This document shows positions 23,581 through 34,823 of a stretch of DNA of 64,000 bases, piece after piece. The translations under genes were made by a program, and so were the position numbers. Source of the DNA: Odiellus spinosus. Taxonomy: Eukaryota; Arthropoda; Arachnida; Opiliones; Phalangiidae. The notes under the pieces were generated by a model. The model was not told the origin of the DNA. It saw nothing but the letters and a program-made list of their open reading frames with translations, and ran no database searches. Positions within the stretch are counted from its first letter, which is position 1; every line of letters begins with the position of its first letter. The stretch lies in NCBI GenBank assembly GCA_963920705.1, contig OY987233.1, positions 4,144,001-4,208,000 on the forward strand, read 5' to 3'.

Positions 23581-23925
23581 TTAAAGGGAAACTTGGAGTT
23601 TTAAAAGGAATAGATTTTAAATTTATTTTCGGAATCACCTTGACAAAGAACCTATTCCAGAATTTTTCAGAATTTTTAGAGACGTATTTGATGTTTAAAT
23701 TAATTTCTAAAGTTTGGTAAAATTTCATTAAAAGTAAATATAAATTCTGGCCAATCATATCAATTCAGCCGTCAACATTATGTAATAACATTAAATGAAT
23801 AGGCCGGCGTTTGATGGCCAAGGTCTTAGGCATCAAACGTCGGCCTATTCTTTTAATGTTAGGACATTACAAGCGCTGTTGAAATCTGAAATAATATGAT
23901 GGCTCCGAATTTAAACGTTTCACCC
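23581..23925. mobile_element. giant-hairpin family E, copy 3 (right-truncated)
   Basis: Full left arm from TTAAAGGGAAACTTGGAG; the centre GGCGTTTGATGGCCAAGG..AACGTCGGCC can fold; the right arm stops after AAATAATATGATGGC. Confidence 0.82.
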
Positions 23926-25980
23926 TGAATGTAGGCTTCCTCCTGAGCACGGAAGCGAAACTGTTGAAACACTTTTACAGGCGCGATTAAAATATTAAAA
24001 AAATTGACAACATGCTTAAACTAAATCTATAAATCACGGAAATCTCTTGAGTAATTACCGTGATAATTTACGCGGTAATTTAACAGAGTAATGGTAATTT
24101 AAAGTTTGCGCTAGTAAATTTTAAAATATTAAAATTATAAAGCTGTTCCCATTTTTAATTTATTAACTTTACTAACATTTTTTATTATTGAACAAAAAAC
24201 TAAGTTTGCTTCACGCTTTTAAAAAGTGTTTTTATCTAATTCGGGTCAAACTCCTATAAAGGGACGTATAATAAATATTAATAATTATATCAATACATCA
24301 ATAAGTGGGTTGAAAAATCTGTAATAGGATATTTTGTATCCATTCAAGCCTTTTCAAAGAGGAAAATTATTTCAGGCCGATGGAGGAGGAGCTAACCCGT
24401 TACGAGGAGATTCCCGTAGAGAGATATATGTATATAAAAAAAAAGGCATTTCTTTCTGGGAAAGAGACGATTCTTTAGGTTTTGCGACAGGGCAGGAGAT
24501 GGAGGGTAGCTAGAGGGTGTCAGACTGGGACCTTATCCCATTTCCGTATCAAGCGTTTTGCCTTCCCAACTCAATTTTTTCCAAATCCCCCTCGACTGTA
24601 GGTTATGGCTGCCAGCGGGGACATAGACCCCTACATTTGAAAACAACACTATAGTAACTCCAAAAGTAAACGTAATCTTTTTTCATGAATTTTTACTTTC
24701 GTTGACTTTCTTTCGTGAACATACTTAAAGTAGACACGGAATTCCTGACTCCCTAGCCAATCACGGTCCGTCTTAATGTTTACAAGCATTATCTGCGGAA
24801 GAGATTTGAAGCTGACCGTGTCAGATTGTATAGATTAGAACAAAGATACGCGTGCAAAAAGTTTGGCGAACGCAATTATATGAAAAATAAAAGGTTAAAA
24901 ATTGGGTAGTATTAGCTGTAACGGTCAGCAAAAATGGGGAAAAACCTGGAAAAGTCAGGGACTTTGAATCTGAAAAACTGTGGAAACCCTGTTTAATATC
25001 CTACGCGAATATAAACCATTAATTTATAATAATTAGTTTGTTTAAACTTTCACTAACGTTAAGTCTAATTAATGCCAAGGCTTAAGAAATTATGCTGAGT
25101 ATATTTTGTGATTCAAAGAAAACTTACAAATGAAAAAGAAAAAAAAAAGATTTTAAAAGCGAAATTCCCGTTTTTGAGAAATTCTATTTTCAAAGAAATT
25201 CGACCAATGTCGACAGCCTTTAAATTTTGAGAATTTTTTTTCTGGCACTTGCTACGTTTTGAAGCCAAGATATCGATATACCCTTCACGGTATATGGTGA
25301 CCGGGTATCGCTAACAAAACTGCGCATAAAACCGGGGGTCTATAGAAGCCCCAGTTTTTTTTTGGTTTTTTTATTTGAATTTCGCATTTTTTATTCTTCC
25401 AAGAAACTCCCCGTTCCATGAATCGCCATCGTTATTTTTTTACTACAGCGGCTATAAAGTGGATAAAATGCATCTATTTCCCACCTTCTAGGATCACTCA
25501 AAGAAAGCAACGTGTATTGAAATTGCAAACACACAAAGTCGCTTTATAAAAATGCGAGTTTCAATGAAAATTAAAATTGCAATTTCTGAGTTTCGTTGTA
25601 GCAATTTTGTAAATATACATATCATACATAGTTCTCTCTGTAACAGTGTCTGTCTGTCTGTCGGTCGGTAACTAACGCTATTAAACTTCAAACGCCACGT
25701 TGGGAAAATCAGAACGAATTCATACACTGTTATAAACTTAATTGGGAAGAAGTTGTCCATCCGCGAGTATTTTATTTTAAATTAACTCTCAAAGGAAGTT
25801 TGTTTAGATTTAATTTTTTTCTTTAGACTTGTTTAGGCTTAACCTTTTTCGAGAGGTTATGAAGTTTCGAAAATGGCCATTCCCTAACGAAAATGTAACG
25901 CAACTAATAGGCAACTTCCACACAACTTTAGAGCAATAATCGGTTTTTGTAGCAACTATCAGGCTACTAAGCGCAACCAG
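23926..25980. other. no gene recognised; dispersed TTTACGCGGTAA motif
   Basis: About 2 kb of AT-rich sequence. At 24050-24115 are several GGTAATTTA/TTACCG words like the 30-bp array unit. Nothing coding is supported; the minus-strand frame at 25494-25760 has no recognised domain. Confidence 0.45.
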
Positions 25981-25984
25981 TTTT

Positions 25985-26095
25985 TTCGATTGCATATGTA
26001 TATATTTTTTAAATCGTTTTTAACGATCTTTCCGAATATGCTACTCAATTTCTATTTGGAGTTCATGAAACATTCGTGACAGCCTTACTTTAAAT
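25985..26095 (-). repeat. dispersed repeat K, copy 2
   Basis: Inverse of the K sequence: CATATGTATATATTTTTTAA .. GATCTTTCCGAATATG .. TTTGGAGTTCATGA. Confidence 0.75.
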
Positions 26096-26949
26096 TTCCA
26101 TGTTTTCCCTGATTTAAGTCGAATTCTTAAGTTTCCCAGATATTTCCCTAATTTTTTTGCATTTTTTAAATTCCCTGATATGAACAGGCGTTACATCTAG
26201 ATAATCTAGGTTTGTATGAACCTTTAAACCCCAATTGGTTTTTATAATTTTAATTTCTATACATACAGAAATGAAATTCCGTTAAACATAAAGTTTGCTT
26301 TGCATGATTATATTAGTATATTTGATTTTATCAAAGACAGCCAAAGGAAGCCTTTTATACTTTAGGTTTTTACCTAGAGAAATCTCAAAATGATTCCAAA
26401 CCGTAACACCCATCTTTTCTTTGGGATTGGGTGTGGTATACGCTGTTGTAGTCTTAGAATAGATCTTAAATTCCCATTTCAAAACCAGATATCCAATAGG
26501 AAATTAGATCCGTTTCAAGTTTGTTACTTCTTATATAGAGAAATAACGCTGAGAAGAATTTTATTTTTTCTCTTCCCTACTTTCACGCAGTTTTCAAAAC
26601 CCGAAAAATGCGTCAATATTTTTTTTTTCTCTGTCTGTGACACCAGCCAAAGATGGGAAACTAAGCGGCAGGCAACGAACAATGCCACCTAATAGGAATT
26701 TCTCAGATAAGGCTTTAGTTTTTTCTACATCCTCTCCTACTCTTGGTCCTCTTCCATCTCTTTAGCTACTCCGCCCCATTCTAGCCCCTTTTTTCATCAT
26801 TTTTTTTATAATAGGTATGAAACGATATTTTTAGAGGCAGAGAGGGCGAGTGTCACAGAGCACCCATTCTCTGGCTTGGAAAATGAATAGCTTAGGATTA
26901 TTCATTGATAATTACGCTTTTTTAGATATTTTAATCTCGGTAATTGCAA
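26096..26949. other. no gene recognised
   Basis: AT-rich spacer. A 100-codon frame at 26390-26692 shows no domain. Confidence 0.45.
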
Positions 26950-27265
26950 AAGGCCAGTTTTACGTCATAGCCCATCACTTAAAAAGAGCCAAAGACTCTT
27001 GCTCGAGTCATTTGGACTCTTCCTCTATATTTTGAGTCGGGAGAGAGGGACGGAATTTAGGCGGGCCGCGCTTGGCTATATTGTCTTCCTCTCAACTCCG
27101 GAATTTCTCCGCAGAATGTCGCTTCCTCCGTTCACTATTTACACGGCGACTGCGGCCGCTAGAGTGTCTCGAATCAGAATCTGCCCGTACATTTACCCGA
27201 ACCTTTGCTGATCATATTAAGCAACGGAGCGTTGTTTACTTTACATATGGAATGAAGTGATAAGA
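26950..27265 (+). mobile_element. MITE family B, copy 5 (left-truncated)
   Basis: Core GGCGGGCCGCGCTTGGCTAT and GACTGCGGCCGCTAGAGTG present; right TIR ..TATGGAATGAAGTGATAAGAC. Confidence 0.85.
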
Positions 27266-27656
27266 CTTAACGGCTATGCAATTCCAAGCATGTCTCTATT
27301 ATTTCTGATGTTTGTGGTCTGTGAACTGAAGAATTGGGAACGATTTTTCTCTTATACTCTTTCTCTTGTCTGTCTTTTCTTCAGTGGAAAATGAATGAAT
27401 GAAAACGCGAAAGAGATAAAAATATCAGGGATGGTATAGAAATAATTATGGTTGAATATATCTTATTCGTTTTTCCGCTAACGTGTCTTCAGACGGTTCT
27501 CCGGCGTGCGTAACGTTCCGCCTGATTTGCTGTCAAAAAAATTGAAAACAGTATGGGTTTTTTCATTTCATTTCATTCTTTTGCCGATTTGGGTAATGTC
27601 ACTAGAGGAAAGGAATAGGGTGCGAATCTATAACATGCAAATGAAAACTGTATTCG
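27266..27656. other. no gene recognised
   Basis: Unassigned spacer. Confidence 0.45.
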
Positions 27657-28113
27657 CAAAAGTATTTCACTTTATTCCATAAAAGTAAACAACAAAGCAA
27701 AGGTCCGGGTAAATGTACCGACAGATTCTGATTCGAGACACTCTAGTGGCAGCAGTCGGTGTAAATAGTGAACGGAGGAAGCGCCACTCTGCGTAGAAAT
27801 TCAGGAGTTGGGGGGAAGACAATATAGGCAAGAGCGGCACGCCTAATATCTGTCCCTCTTTCCCGACACAAAATATTGAGGAAGAGCCCAAACCACTTGA
27901 GCTAGGCAGGGGGTGATGACTTTTATGGCTTCCTTCCCCAACTCCGGAATTTCTCTAAAGGGTGTCGTTTCCTCCGTTCACTATTTACACGGTGACTGCG
28001 GCCGCTAGAGTGTCTCGAATCAGAATCTGCCGGTACATTTACCCGAACCTTTGCTGATAGTATTAAGCTACGGGGCGTTGTTTACTTTTATGGAATAAAG
28101 TGATAGACTTTTG
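27657..28113. mobile_element. MITE family B, copy 6, rearranged inverted dimer
   Basis: A minus-orientation half (CAAAAGTATTTCACTTTATT .. GGGGGTGATGACTTTTATGGCT) is joined at about 27930 to a plus-orientation half (TCCTTCCCCAACTCC .. TGATAGACTTTTG). It contains two opposed copies of the GCCGCAGTC/GACTGCGGC region. Confidence 0.8.
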
Positions 28114-28226
28114 ATATGATACAATTTGATAAAACTTCTTATTTTTGGTTCAATTTAAATTTGATCTCCTCCGAGATCCAATAGTAAATTTTTGTCCTAC
28201 ACTACTCAAGACCGTATCAGTAGCAA

Positions 28227-28542
28227 CAGAAGCTGATGAAACCCTCCTTTGAAGTCTATTACTCCCGGGTCTTGTCTACCCCTCTCTGTATGGGTTGTTT
28301 CAAAAAACGCGATTCGTACGCCTCCTAACGGTAGATATTTTCGGAGCGGGAGTTCGTCGAGCGAATATCTCTAGCAGCCTTGGAGTTCGTCAAAAAAACG
28401 TCGTCGTTTGTGGAGAGAGAGAATTTCCAATTTTCCGTAGACAGGGGGATCTCGTAAAATTGTGAATTTTACCCATACAGAGAGGAGCGCTATATGGAAC
28501 ATTAGAGTAGTAGACTTCAAAGGAGGGTTTCATCGGCTTCTG
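28227..28542 (-). mobile_element. MITE family A, copy 4
   Basis: Perfect 7-bp target duplication GTAGCAA at 28220-28226 and 28543-28549; about 38-bp inverted ends. Confidence 0.93.
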
Positions 28543-28771
28543 GTAGCAAAGAGATAAAATCAATGGTTTCCCACTATAGTCCCGTTAATAAATCCTTGCT
28601 GATTTCTTGTGTAATATTAGTTTCTGGTGTTTTGTAGTACATATTTTTCTTCTTATTACCCGAGCAGACGTGCTTTGAAAGGGCGATTGTGATCCCCATG
28701 GACATAAGAAGGGTTGACAAAACGCCTTCAAGACCATCTTTCTAAATTAGCGTTTCTCTGTTTTGATGTAG

Positions 28772-28896
28772 GGTTCCCCAATTTCCTTTTGCTCGACCAC
28801 GAGATTATTTCCTTCGTCCATTATTTGGCTGTCAAGAGGGCAGGCGCCTTCGTTTCCGATTTTTCCTTTTATTTAATATCAGAGTACATGGGTTTC
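28772..28896 (+). CDS. candidate internal exon, product unknown
   Basis: 125 bp between a good acceptor (TCTGTTTTGATGTAG, ending 28771) and a perfect donor GTAAGT (28897-28902). It encodes 41 residues in one uninterrupted frame: FPNFLLLDHEIISFVHYLAV, then KRAGAFVSDFSFYLISEYMG, then F. The AGAFVSDFSFYLI stretch faintly recalls the S2 lobe of ionotropic receptors, but I cannot identify it. G+C is above the local average. Two bases are left over at the 5' end, so it would follow a phase-1 exon. Not enough to assign a function. Confidence 0.4.
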
Positions 28897-29899
28897 GTAA
28901 GTTATTAACCAACTTGAGTAGACAATACTAGAGATACTAGTCTAACTTTATCTCTCGGTAAACAAATCGAAGAGATACTGGGTAGCCTAACCTTCTAGCT
29001 AATCTAAAATAATGATGGAATAGACGATATAGTCGTGACTTCAATCTTGAAAGACACCTTTGTTTTCCAACAAAATCGGTTTTTGAACGTGAGCCTAGTT
29101 CCTTTCGTAGAATGTATCAAATTGTAGCGTAATACTAGGAGAGAATTATGGCAACAAAGAGCTCGAGAATTGTGAGACTAATGTATTTACTCGCTTTTCC
29201 CCGCTCTGTTTTTCTCCGAATGATTCTCTTGTAAATTGATTACGCGTGTTTCATCTGTTGGGATCTTTCGCGCCAACATTTCCTACCCTTTTAAAATATC
29301 GCGCTGCTCTTAAAGGGAGGGTGAAGAGGAAAATAAAGTGTTTTTTATCGATTCTTCTACTTATTTTAAGACATCTCCACGTAGTTAATCATTTGGCAAG
29401 TATATCCCAATAATTTTAAAAATCAAAATATATTCAGTTTCTACTGATCTCTCCCTCCAACCAATCGTGTAACACCCTGCCTTCCAGCTAAAAAATGCTC
29501 GTGGCACGCTTTTTGTAGCAATTATAGGGCGAGATGTGATAAAAAGCGCGAACGACGCGACAAACGTGGTCATCGTGACGCAAATGACGTTTTGATGAAG
29601 TTGGGATAGTCAGTTGTATGGGACAAGATCATCTCTTAATTATATCTGTAGGCTTCCATTAATTATTGTCAATTGTAAATGTTGAAAACTAGGACCACTT
29701 GAAGGGTTCGTTTACTCTGTCCAAATGTGTAGCTATGGTTTGAACTAAACTAATGTGTGCTTTTGTTACTGTGACTACACCTACATGAGCAATTTTATTT
29801 CGAATCTATTAGAAAGACCCTGAGTTATTGTGTAAAATTGCGGCAAGGTTTCTAGAATGACAAGATGAAACTATTCGTTTCGGAAAAGTAAAAACCAGT
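28897..29899. other. no gene recognised; F-like terminus at ~29308
   Basis: TTAAAGGGAGGGTGAAGAGG .. TTTTTTATCGATTCTTC near 29308 resembles family F. No other feature supported. Confidence 0.4.
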
Positions 29900-30095
29900 A
29901 ATGGGCACAATCACCGTAATGGACTCTCGGGAATCTCCGGTTTCCGTTCGACTTTTTACTCAATATCCTAAGCATCTAACGCTGGCCGCCGCGACTCTCT
30001 TGTTCCTAAAGAAACCTTTCACACTAGGCTTTTATTTGAAACACGTTTTAGAACTATTGAATAGTCATATCCGTTCAGTTCCACACAACTCGTAA
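29900..30095 (+). CDS. candidate terminal exon, product unknown
   Basis: After an acceptor-like AAAAACCAG the frame reads MGTITVMDSRESPVSVRLFT and continues, ending LKHVLELLNSHIRSVPHNS with TAA at 30093-30095. AATAAA occurs within the next 5-25 bases, fitting a last exon. The middle (TLAAATLLFLKKPFTLGFYL) is hydrophobic. No family recognised. It may or may not belong with the exon at 28772; the reading frame and poly(A) signals could be chance. Confidence 0.35.
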
Positions 30096-30260
30096 ATAAA
30101 TATATAATAAATATGTAAATTAGTTTATGATTTTTATTCAATATTTCTATTATTTTGAGTTTAGAAAAATTCTATTATTTAGAGTTTTATCCAATAATTC
30201 GTCTAATTAATTTGCAATTGTTTGAAAGCCCGGTTCAAACGTTCAAACTCATAATTCAAC

Positions 30261-30649
30261 CAAAAGTCTATCACTTTATTCCTTAAAAGTAAACAATCCC
30301 CCGTAGCTTAATACAATCAAAGGTCCTGTTTTGCGTCATAGCCCATCACTTAAAATAAAGAAAACGTCATCACCCCTGTCTGGCTCGAGTGATTTTGACT
30401 CTTCCTAGATTTTTTGAGTCCTATGAAAGGGACAGAATTTGAGCAGGCCGCGCTTGACTATATTGTCTTCCCTCCCAACTTCGGAATATCTCCGCAGAGT
30501 GTCGCTTCCTCCGTTCACTATTTACACGGCGACTGCAGCAGCTATGTGTCTCGAATCAGAATCTGCCGGTACATTTACCCGAACCTTTGCTGATAGTATT
30601 AAGCTACGGGGCGATGTTTACTTTTATGGAATAAAATGATAGACTTTTG
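30261..30649 (+). mobile_element. MITE family B, copy 7 (complete)
   Basis: Complete copy with CAAAAGTCTATCACTTTATT and ..GATAGACTTTTG ends and a perfect 7-bp target duplication ATTCAAC at 30254-30260 and 30650-30656. Confidence 0.93.
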
Positions 30650-30936
30650 ATTCAACGTAATAACATGAAACATATTTGACTTTGCTGACGCTGTTCTGAC
30701 GACTTACTTCTATGGGATCTCTGAATCCCAATAGGAATAACCTCGTCATTGACAAGCTCTGGGAATAATAGATACACTTACAAAGGTCTCTCCATCCCCC
30801 ACGGGAAGTCGGTATAGAAAGAAAAGAAGGGGTTAGAACCCTCTGGGGTTCGGTAATAAAGTTGTAAATTCCTTCGAGCTTGTTGGAATTGTTCGGCTTG
30901 TATAGATTGAATCTTTATATAAAACTGTTTTCTTAC

Positions 30937-31064
30937 CCTGAATCCGTTGAGGTTGTCCACTACGCAGGGTAAACTGACCTCTCGACCCGCCGACACTGTC
31001 ACGTTAGGTATTGGTTCCGCGAATTCTGGCTCAGTTGTTGAGTCGCCGCTTTGTCCAGCTACGT
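30937..31064 (-). CDS. DIP-like immunoglobulin-superfamily exon (start of Ig1)
   Basis: One exon of a neuronal cell-surface Ig protein. Read on the minus strand, acceptor TATGTTTCAG precedes 31064 and donor GTAAGA follows 30937. The 128-bp exon encodes 42 codons after two split bases: a linker ending EPEFAEPIPN, then VTVSAGREVSLPCVVDNLNG, then FR. The P-N-V-T-V-x-x-G-R-E start and the first Ig cysteine (SLPC) match the first Ig domain of Dpr-interacting proteins and related lachesin-type proteins of protostomes, extracellular partners in synaptic recognition. The next exon would begin with the V-A-W tryptophan segment; I did not find it between 1 and 30936, as expected with very long introns. 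An open frame through the donor to 30778 is intron read-through. Confidence 0.78.
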
Positions 31065-31386
31065 CTGAAACATATTTAAGTTTTTTTAATTTTAGCTTAG
31101 GTTCTGATCTTAGATATTTTATAATTAAGCTACACAGTTTAGACTAATTAAACGTAATTAAATCATAAACTTAATTTAGAAATTGGTTTTGCTTTTAATT
31201 TTCAGTTTTATTTTATAGAATTTCAACATTATTTAAATTGAAATCGATTAACAATGAGTTGTTTTCGCAGACTAGTAACCATTTGGGCGTGGGAAAAATA
31301 GGCATATCCCCTTTATTAAAGTCCAAATATAGTGTTGGTTTTGTTAAAATAAAAACCATAGCACACTTGGAATTTTCCCGTGTGAA

Positions 31387-31760
31387 TTAAAGGGAAACTT
31401 GGAGCTAAAAATGGAACATCTTTTCAATATATTTTCGGAATCACCGTGCCAAAAAACCTATTCCAGAATTTTCAAGCAATTTTAAGACATGTTTTTGTTG
31501 TTTAAATTAATTTCCAAAGTTTGGTAAAATTTTAATAAAAGTAAATATAAAATCGGACCAATCATATTATTTCAGACTTCAACAGCGCTTGTAATGTCTT
31601 GTCTCAACATTAAAATAATAGGCCGGCAATCGATACCAAAGGTTCTAGTCATCAAACGCAGGCCTATTCTTTTAATATTAGGACATTACAAGCACTGTTG
31701 AAGGATGAAATAATATGATTGGCCCGATTTTATATTTAATAGCTCCAAGTTTTCCTTTAA
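31387..31760. mobile_element. giant-hairpin family E, copy 4
   Basis: Bounded by TTAAAGGGAAACTTGGAGC and GCTCCAAGTTTTCCTTTAA. Left arm complete; right arm shortened after GCCCGATTTTATATTTA. Centre at about 31640. Confidence 0.87.
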
Positions 31761-32169
31761 GAATGACTAGTTTTCGTAGTCTAGAAACCATTTGGGTGGT
31801 GGGAAAATCAGAAAGCCTTTATTAAAATGCAATCATAATGTTGGTTTTGTTTTAAAATAAATTATACAGTAGGACTTTTCCCGTGTGAAATAATTTCTAA
31901 TAAATATTAAAATCATAAAACCACAAAATAATATTCTGATGCTATAAATAACCATTTTTCAAGCGGACACAAAATTTTTGAGTGTGTAATCTTGCAAAAG
32001 TTATTTAAAATGCGAATATGTAATGATCTACCCATGTTTGGTTACGTTACCGAAAACTCGGAGGAAATACTAGTGGAGTAGAAAGCTCTATGATTAAATA
32101 TTACATTCCGACTAATTGGCGGCCTGGCTTTCAAAAATTAAGTATTTAATTAATAAAATTATATTAAAG
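31761..32169. other. no gene recognised; internal repeat of flank
   Basis: The E copy sits in a locally duplicated context: GTTTTCGCAGACTAGTAACC..TTTGGGCGTGGGAAAA near 31260 recurs as GTTTTCGTAGTCTAGAAACC..TTTGGGTGGTGGGAAAA near 31770, a ~500-bp offset. Confidence 0.5.
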
Positions 32170-32194
32170 AGTCTTTATATTCGTAAATAAACCA

Positions 32195-32670
32195 AATTAA
32201 AATTAATTGAAAGGTTCCTAATAAACCATATTAAAATTAATTGGAAGGTTCCTAATAAACCATATTAAAATTAATTGGAAGGTTCCTAATAAACCATATT
32301 AAAATTAATTGGAAGGTTCCTAATAAACCATATTAAAATTAATTGGAAAGTTCCTAATAAACCATATTAAAATTAATTGGAAGGTTCCTAATAAACCATA
32401 TTAAAATTAATTGGAAGGTTCCTAATAAACCGTATTAAAATTAATTGATGGTTCGTAATGAACCAAATTAAAATTAATTGGAAGGTTCGTAATGAACCAA
32501 ATTAAAATTAATTGGAAGGTTCGTAATGAACCAAATTAAAATTAATTGGAAGGTTCGTAATGAACCAAATTAAAATTAATTGGAAGGTTCGTAATGAACC
32601 AAATTAAAATTAATTGGAAGGTTCGTAATGAACCAAATTAAAATTAATTGGAAGGTTCGTAAATAAACCA
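32195..32670. repeat. 34-bp minisatellite, two unit types, ~14 copies
   Basis: First about 8 units of CCTAATAAACCATATTAAAA plus TTAATTGGAAGGTT, then about 6 units of CGTAATGAACCAAATTAAAA plus TTAATTGGAAGGTT; the switch is at about 32445. Confidence 0.95.
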
Positions 32671-32689
32671 AATAATAATAATAAATCAA

Positions 32690-32935
32690 ATTAAAATTAA
32701 TTAGCAAACTTCAAAGTCGTAGTAAACCAAATTAAAATTTATTAGTGATCATTGAAGACGAAGTAAACCAAATTTAAATTAATTAGTAAACTTTGTAGTC
32801 GTAGTAAACCAAATTTAAATTAATTAGTAATCTTTGAAGTCGTAGTAAACCAAATTTAAATTAATTAGTAAAGTTTGAAGTCGTAGTAAATCTAATTAAA
32901 ATTAATTAGTAAACTTTGAAGTCATAGTTAAGGAA
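32690..32935. repeat. 41-bp minisatellite, ~6 copies
   Basis: Unit GTAGTAAACCAAATTTAAAT plus TAATTAGTAAACTTTGAAGTC repeats every 41 bp. It shares AAACCAAATTAAAATTAATT with the adjoining 34-bp array, so it probably derives from it by gain of 7 bp. Confidence 0.9.
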
Positions 32936-33103
32936 AGAGTACTAAGAACATCTCCATACCACCCCAATGTTAATAATAGCTCCTTGGTTCAAGTCAGAAA
33001 TACAATTTATATCTCGCGTTCGTGCAAAAACGGCCGCTAGTTTTATTTTTCCCACAGTACTCTAATATAAGTTCTGTTAAGACAAGTGTGATTCGAATTT
33101 TAG

Positions 33104-33271
33104 TTTCCCACAATCAAAACTATCCCATTATCAGTGTGGTTTCCCCCACCGTTGAGTACGTTTTATAACTTGAGTTCTCGAGAACTTTGGTTGCGATTGA
33201 GTGATGTACCTGAAACAGTAATATTGTTAAAAATTATGTCAATGGAAAACAACTTGGCTTTGAGAGTTGGG
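33104..33271 (+). CDS. ionotropic receptor (IR), candidate exon A
   Basis: Possible N-terminal exon of the IR. The frame opens after an in-frame TAG that doubles as an acceptor (CGAATTTTAG) and ends at donor GTGAGC (33272). The 56 residues include PLSVWFPPPLSTFY, SSRELWLRLSDVPE and end NNLALRVG. The LRVG ending, phase-0 junction and following exon (TPDD..) give LRVGTPDDF, the way ligand-binding lobe S1 of many IRs begins. No signal peptide is visible, so an earlier exon would be needed. The splice-site acceptor is weak, so this is a moderate call. Confidence 0.5.
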
Positions 33272-33528
33272 GTGAGCTAGTTATACAAATGGAATACATT
33301 ATTAAAAAATCCATTTCAAAGTAAACTGATATGCATTTTACACCTTCGTGTAACAATTATTATTTTAATTTAAACAGCAAAATTCTATGAAATCTGTTTA
33401 AATTAAAGATGTCACCGTAGAATTAGTAACTAATTCTACTTCCTTTCAACAATACGTTGTTAAATGTCAGTTTACTTTGAAGATAATTGTTTTTAAACAT
33501 CTAAAAACAAAACCCCAATAAATGTGTG

Positions 33529-33908
33529 CAAAAGTCTATCACTTTATTACATAAAAGTAAATAACACCCCGTATCTTAATACTATCAGCAAATGTCCAGT
33601 TTTAGATCATAGCCTATCACTTAAAATTCGCCAAAAAACTCATCATCTCTGTCTGGCTCGAGTGATTTGGAGTCTACCTTGATATTTTGGGTCGGGAGAG
33701 AGGGACGGAATTTAGGCGGGCCGCGCTTGGCTATATTGTCTGAATTTCTTCTCAGAGTGTCGCTTCCTCCGTTCACTATTTACACGGCGACTGCGGCCGC
33801 TAGAGTGTCACGAATCAGAATCTGCCGGTACAATTACCCGGACCTTCGCTGATAGTATTAAGCTACGGGGCGTTGTTTAGTTTTATGGAGGAAAGTGATA
33901 GATATTTG
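33529..33908 (+). mobile_element. MITE family B, copy 8 (intronic)
   Basis: Complete B copy, CAAAAGTCTATCAC .. GATAGATATTTG, lying in the putative intron between IR exons A and B; its right end is 16 bp from the exon B acceptor. Target duplication not clear. Confidence 0.9.
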
Positions 33909-33924
33909 ATTTGGTTTTAAACAG

Positions 33925-34040
33925 ACTCCTGACGATTTTTCGGGACGTGTTCTCTCTGATTTCTTAAATGGAAGGTTACTTAAATTCGGGACTGTATTTT
34001 GGGCTGCTCAATATGTTTTACTAAATTTGTCAAACGTCAC
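33925..34040 (+). CDS. ionotropic receptor (IR), exon B (S1 lobe)
   Basis: Begins after acceptor GGTTTTAAACAG (ends 33924), in phase 0 with exon A. It encodes TPDDFSGRVLSDFLNGRLLK then FGTVFWAAQYVLLNLSNVT. The G-x-x-FW-x-x-x-Y-x-x-x-x-LNxT pattern fits the early S1 lobe of IRs, where a helix leads into LNFTY. The 3' edge is uncertain: the best donor is GTACGT at 34041; in-frame alternatives are GTATAC (34045) and GTATCA (34051), giving ..NVTY or ..NVTYVY. Open reading continues to TAA at about 34087. Confidence 0.6.
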
Positions 34041-34192
34041 GTACGTATACGTATCAAGGGAACAATTACCTATTTCATATCCATCATTTTAATTAGGGAA
34101 TATTTCTCTATAAAATATAGGCTTATATTTGTAAAACATCGAACCGCCCTTTCGAACCTGAGGATGTTTTACAAAGCTCATAACATCTCTAG

Positions 34193-34229
34193 AAGTACAG
34201 TCGCATTGTATTTGGGTGTTTATTACGGA
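34193..34229 (+). CDS. ionotropic receptor (IR), possible micro-exon C
   Basis: A 37-bp stretch between ATCTCTAG and donor GTACGT encodes KYSRIVFGCLLR, like the G-x-W-x-G-I-V-G-x-L-x-R segment that precedes the S1 loop in IRs. The phase does not fit the next exon if its usual acceptor at 34857 is used, so either another donor or acceptor is used, or the gene is damaged here. Confidence 0.3.
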
Positions 34230-34269
34230 GTACGTTTCAATCTAAATATTTACCCTAATTTTTGGAAAC

Positions 34270-34823
34270 TAGAGCTCGGAATTGGATATCTATTATATTC
34301 TATTATTCGTATATTTTCATATATTTTATTTTTGGATAAATTGTTTGTAACTAAAAAAATGAAATTTCTATATTCGTATAATTGTTAAACGTATAAGGTT
34401 TACCAGAAGATAAGTATTTTGGCGCTTTATCTACGAACAAATTACTCGTATTCAAACGTATAACGATGGATAAGAAAATTCGCGTTTCCAGAATTAGTCT
34501 AAAATATAAGAAAAATATTTCAAATTGACATTTGATTCGAAGAATATAAATAAAACAACGAAACTAAGATTTTAAATCATCTTTTTATTTTAATTACATT
34601 TCACGCAAATAAATTTTGAATTATTTTATCCGAACGTATAACGCGGATAATATTCTAAGATAAAGCCATTTTTGGATAAAAACTGATATGGATTACGTTT
34701 TTTAATCTTCGAATAAGTTAACTCGAATGAAAAATAGTCTATTTTTAATCAAACAGATAATATACATCAGAATATAGTAGATTTTATCCAATTAATAAAC
34801 ATTCTAGGAAATTCCGAGCTCTA
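34270..34823 (-). mobile_element. hAT-like MITE family G, copy 2 (intronic)
   Basis: Ends TAGAGCTCGGAATTGGATAT and ..GGAAATTCCGAGCTCTA. Flanks TTGGAAAC and GTCGAAAC agree at 6 of 8 bases, an eroded 8-bp target duplication. Its right flank ends 26 bp before the IR exon D acceptor. Confidence 0.85.

Noticed and set aside
33999-34388. 129-codon frame overlapping the IR 5' region
   Set aside because: Starts with a non-ATG codon, is a different frame from IR exon B, and runs into the G2 element.
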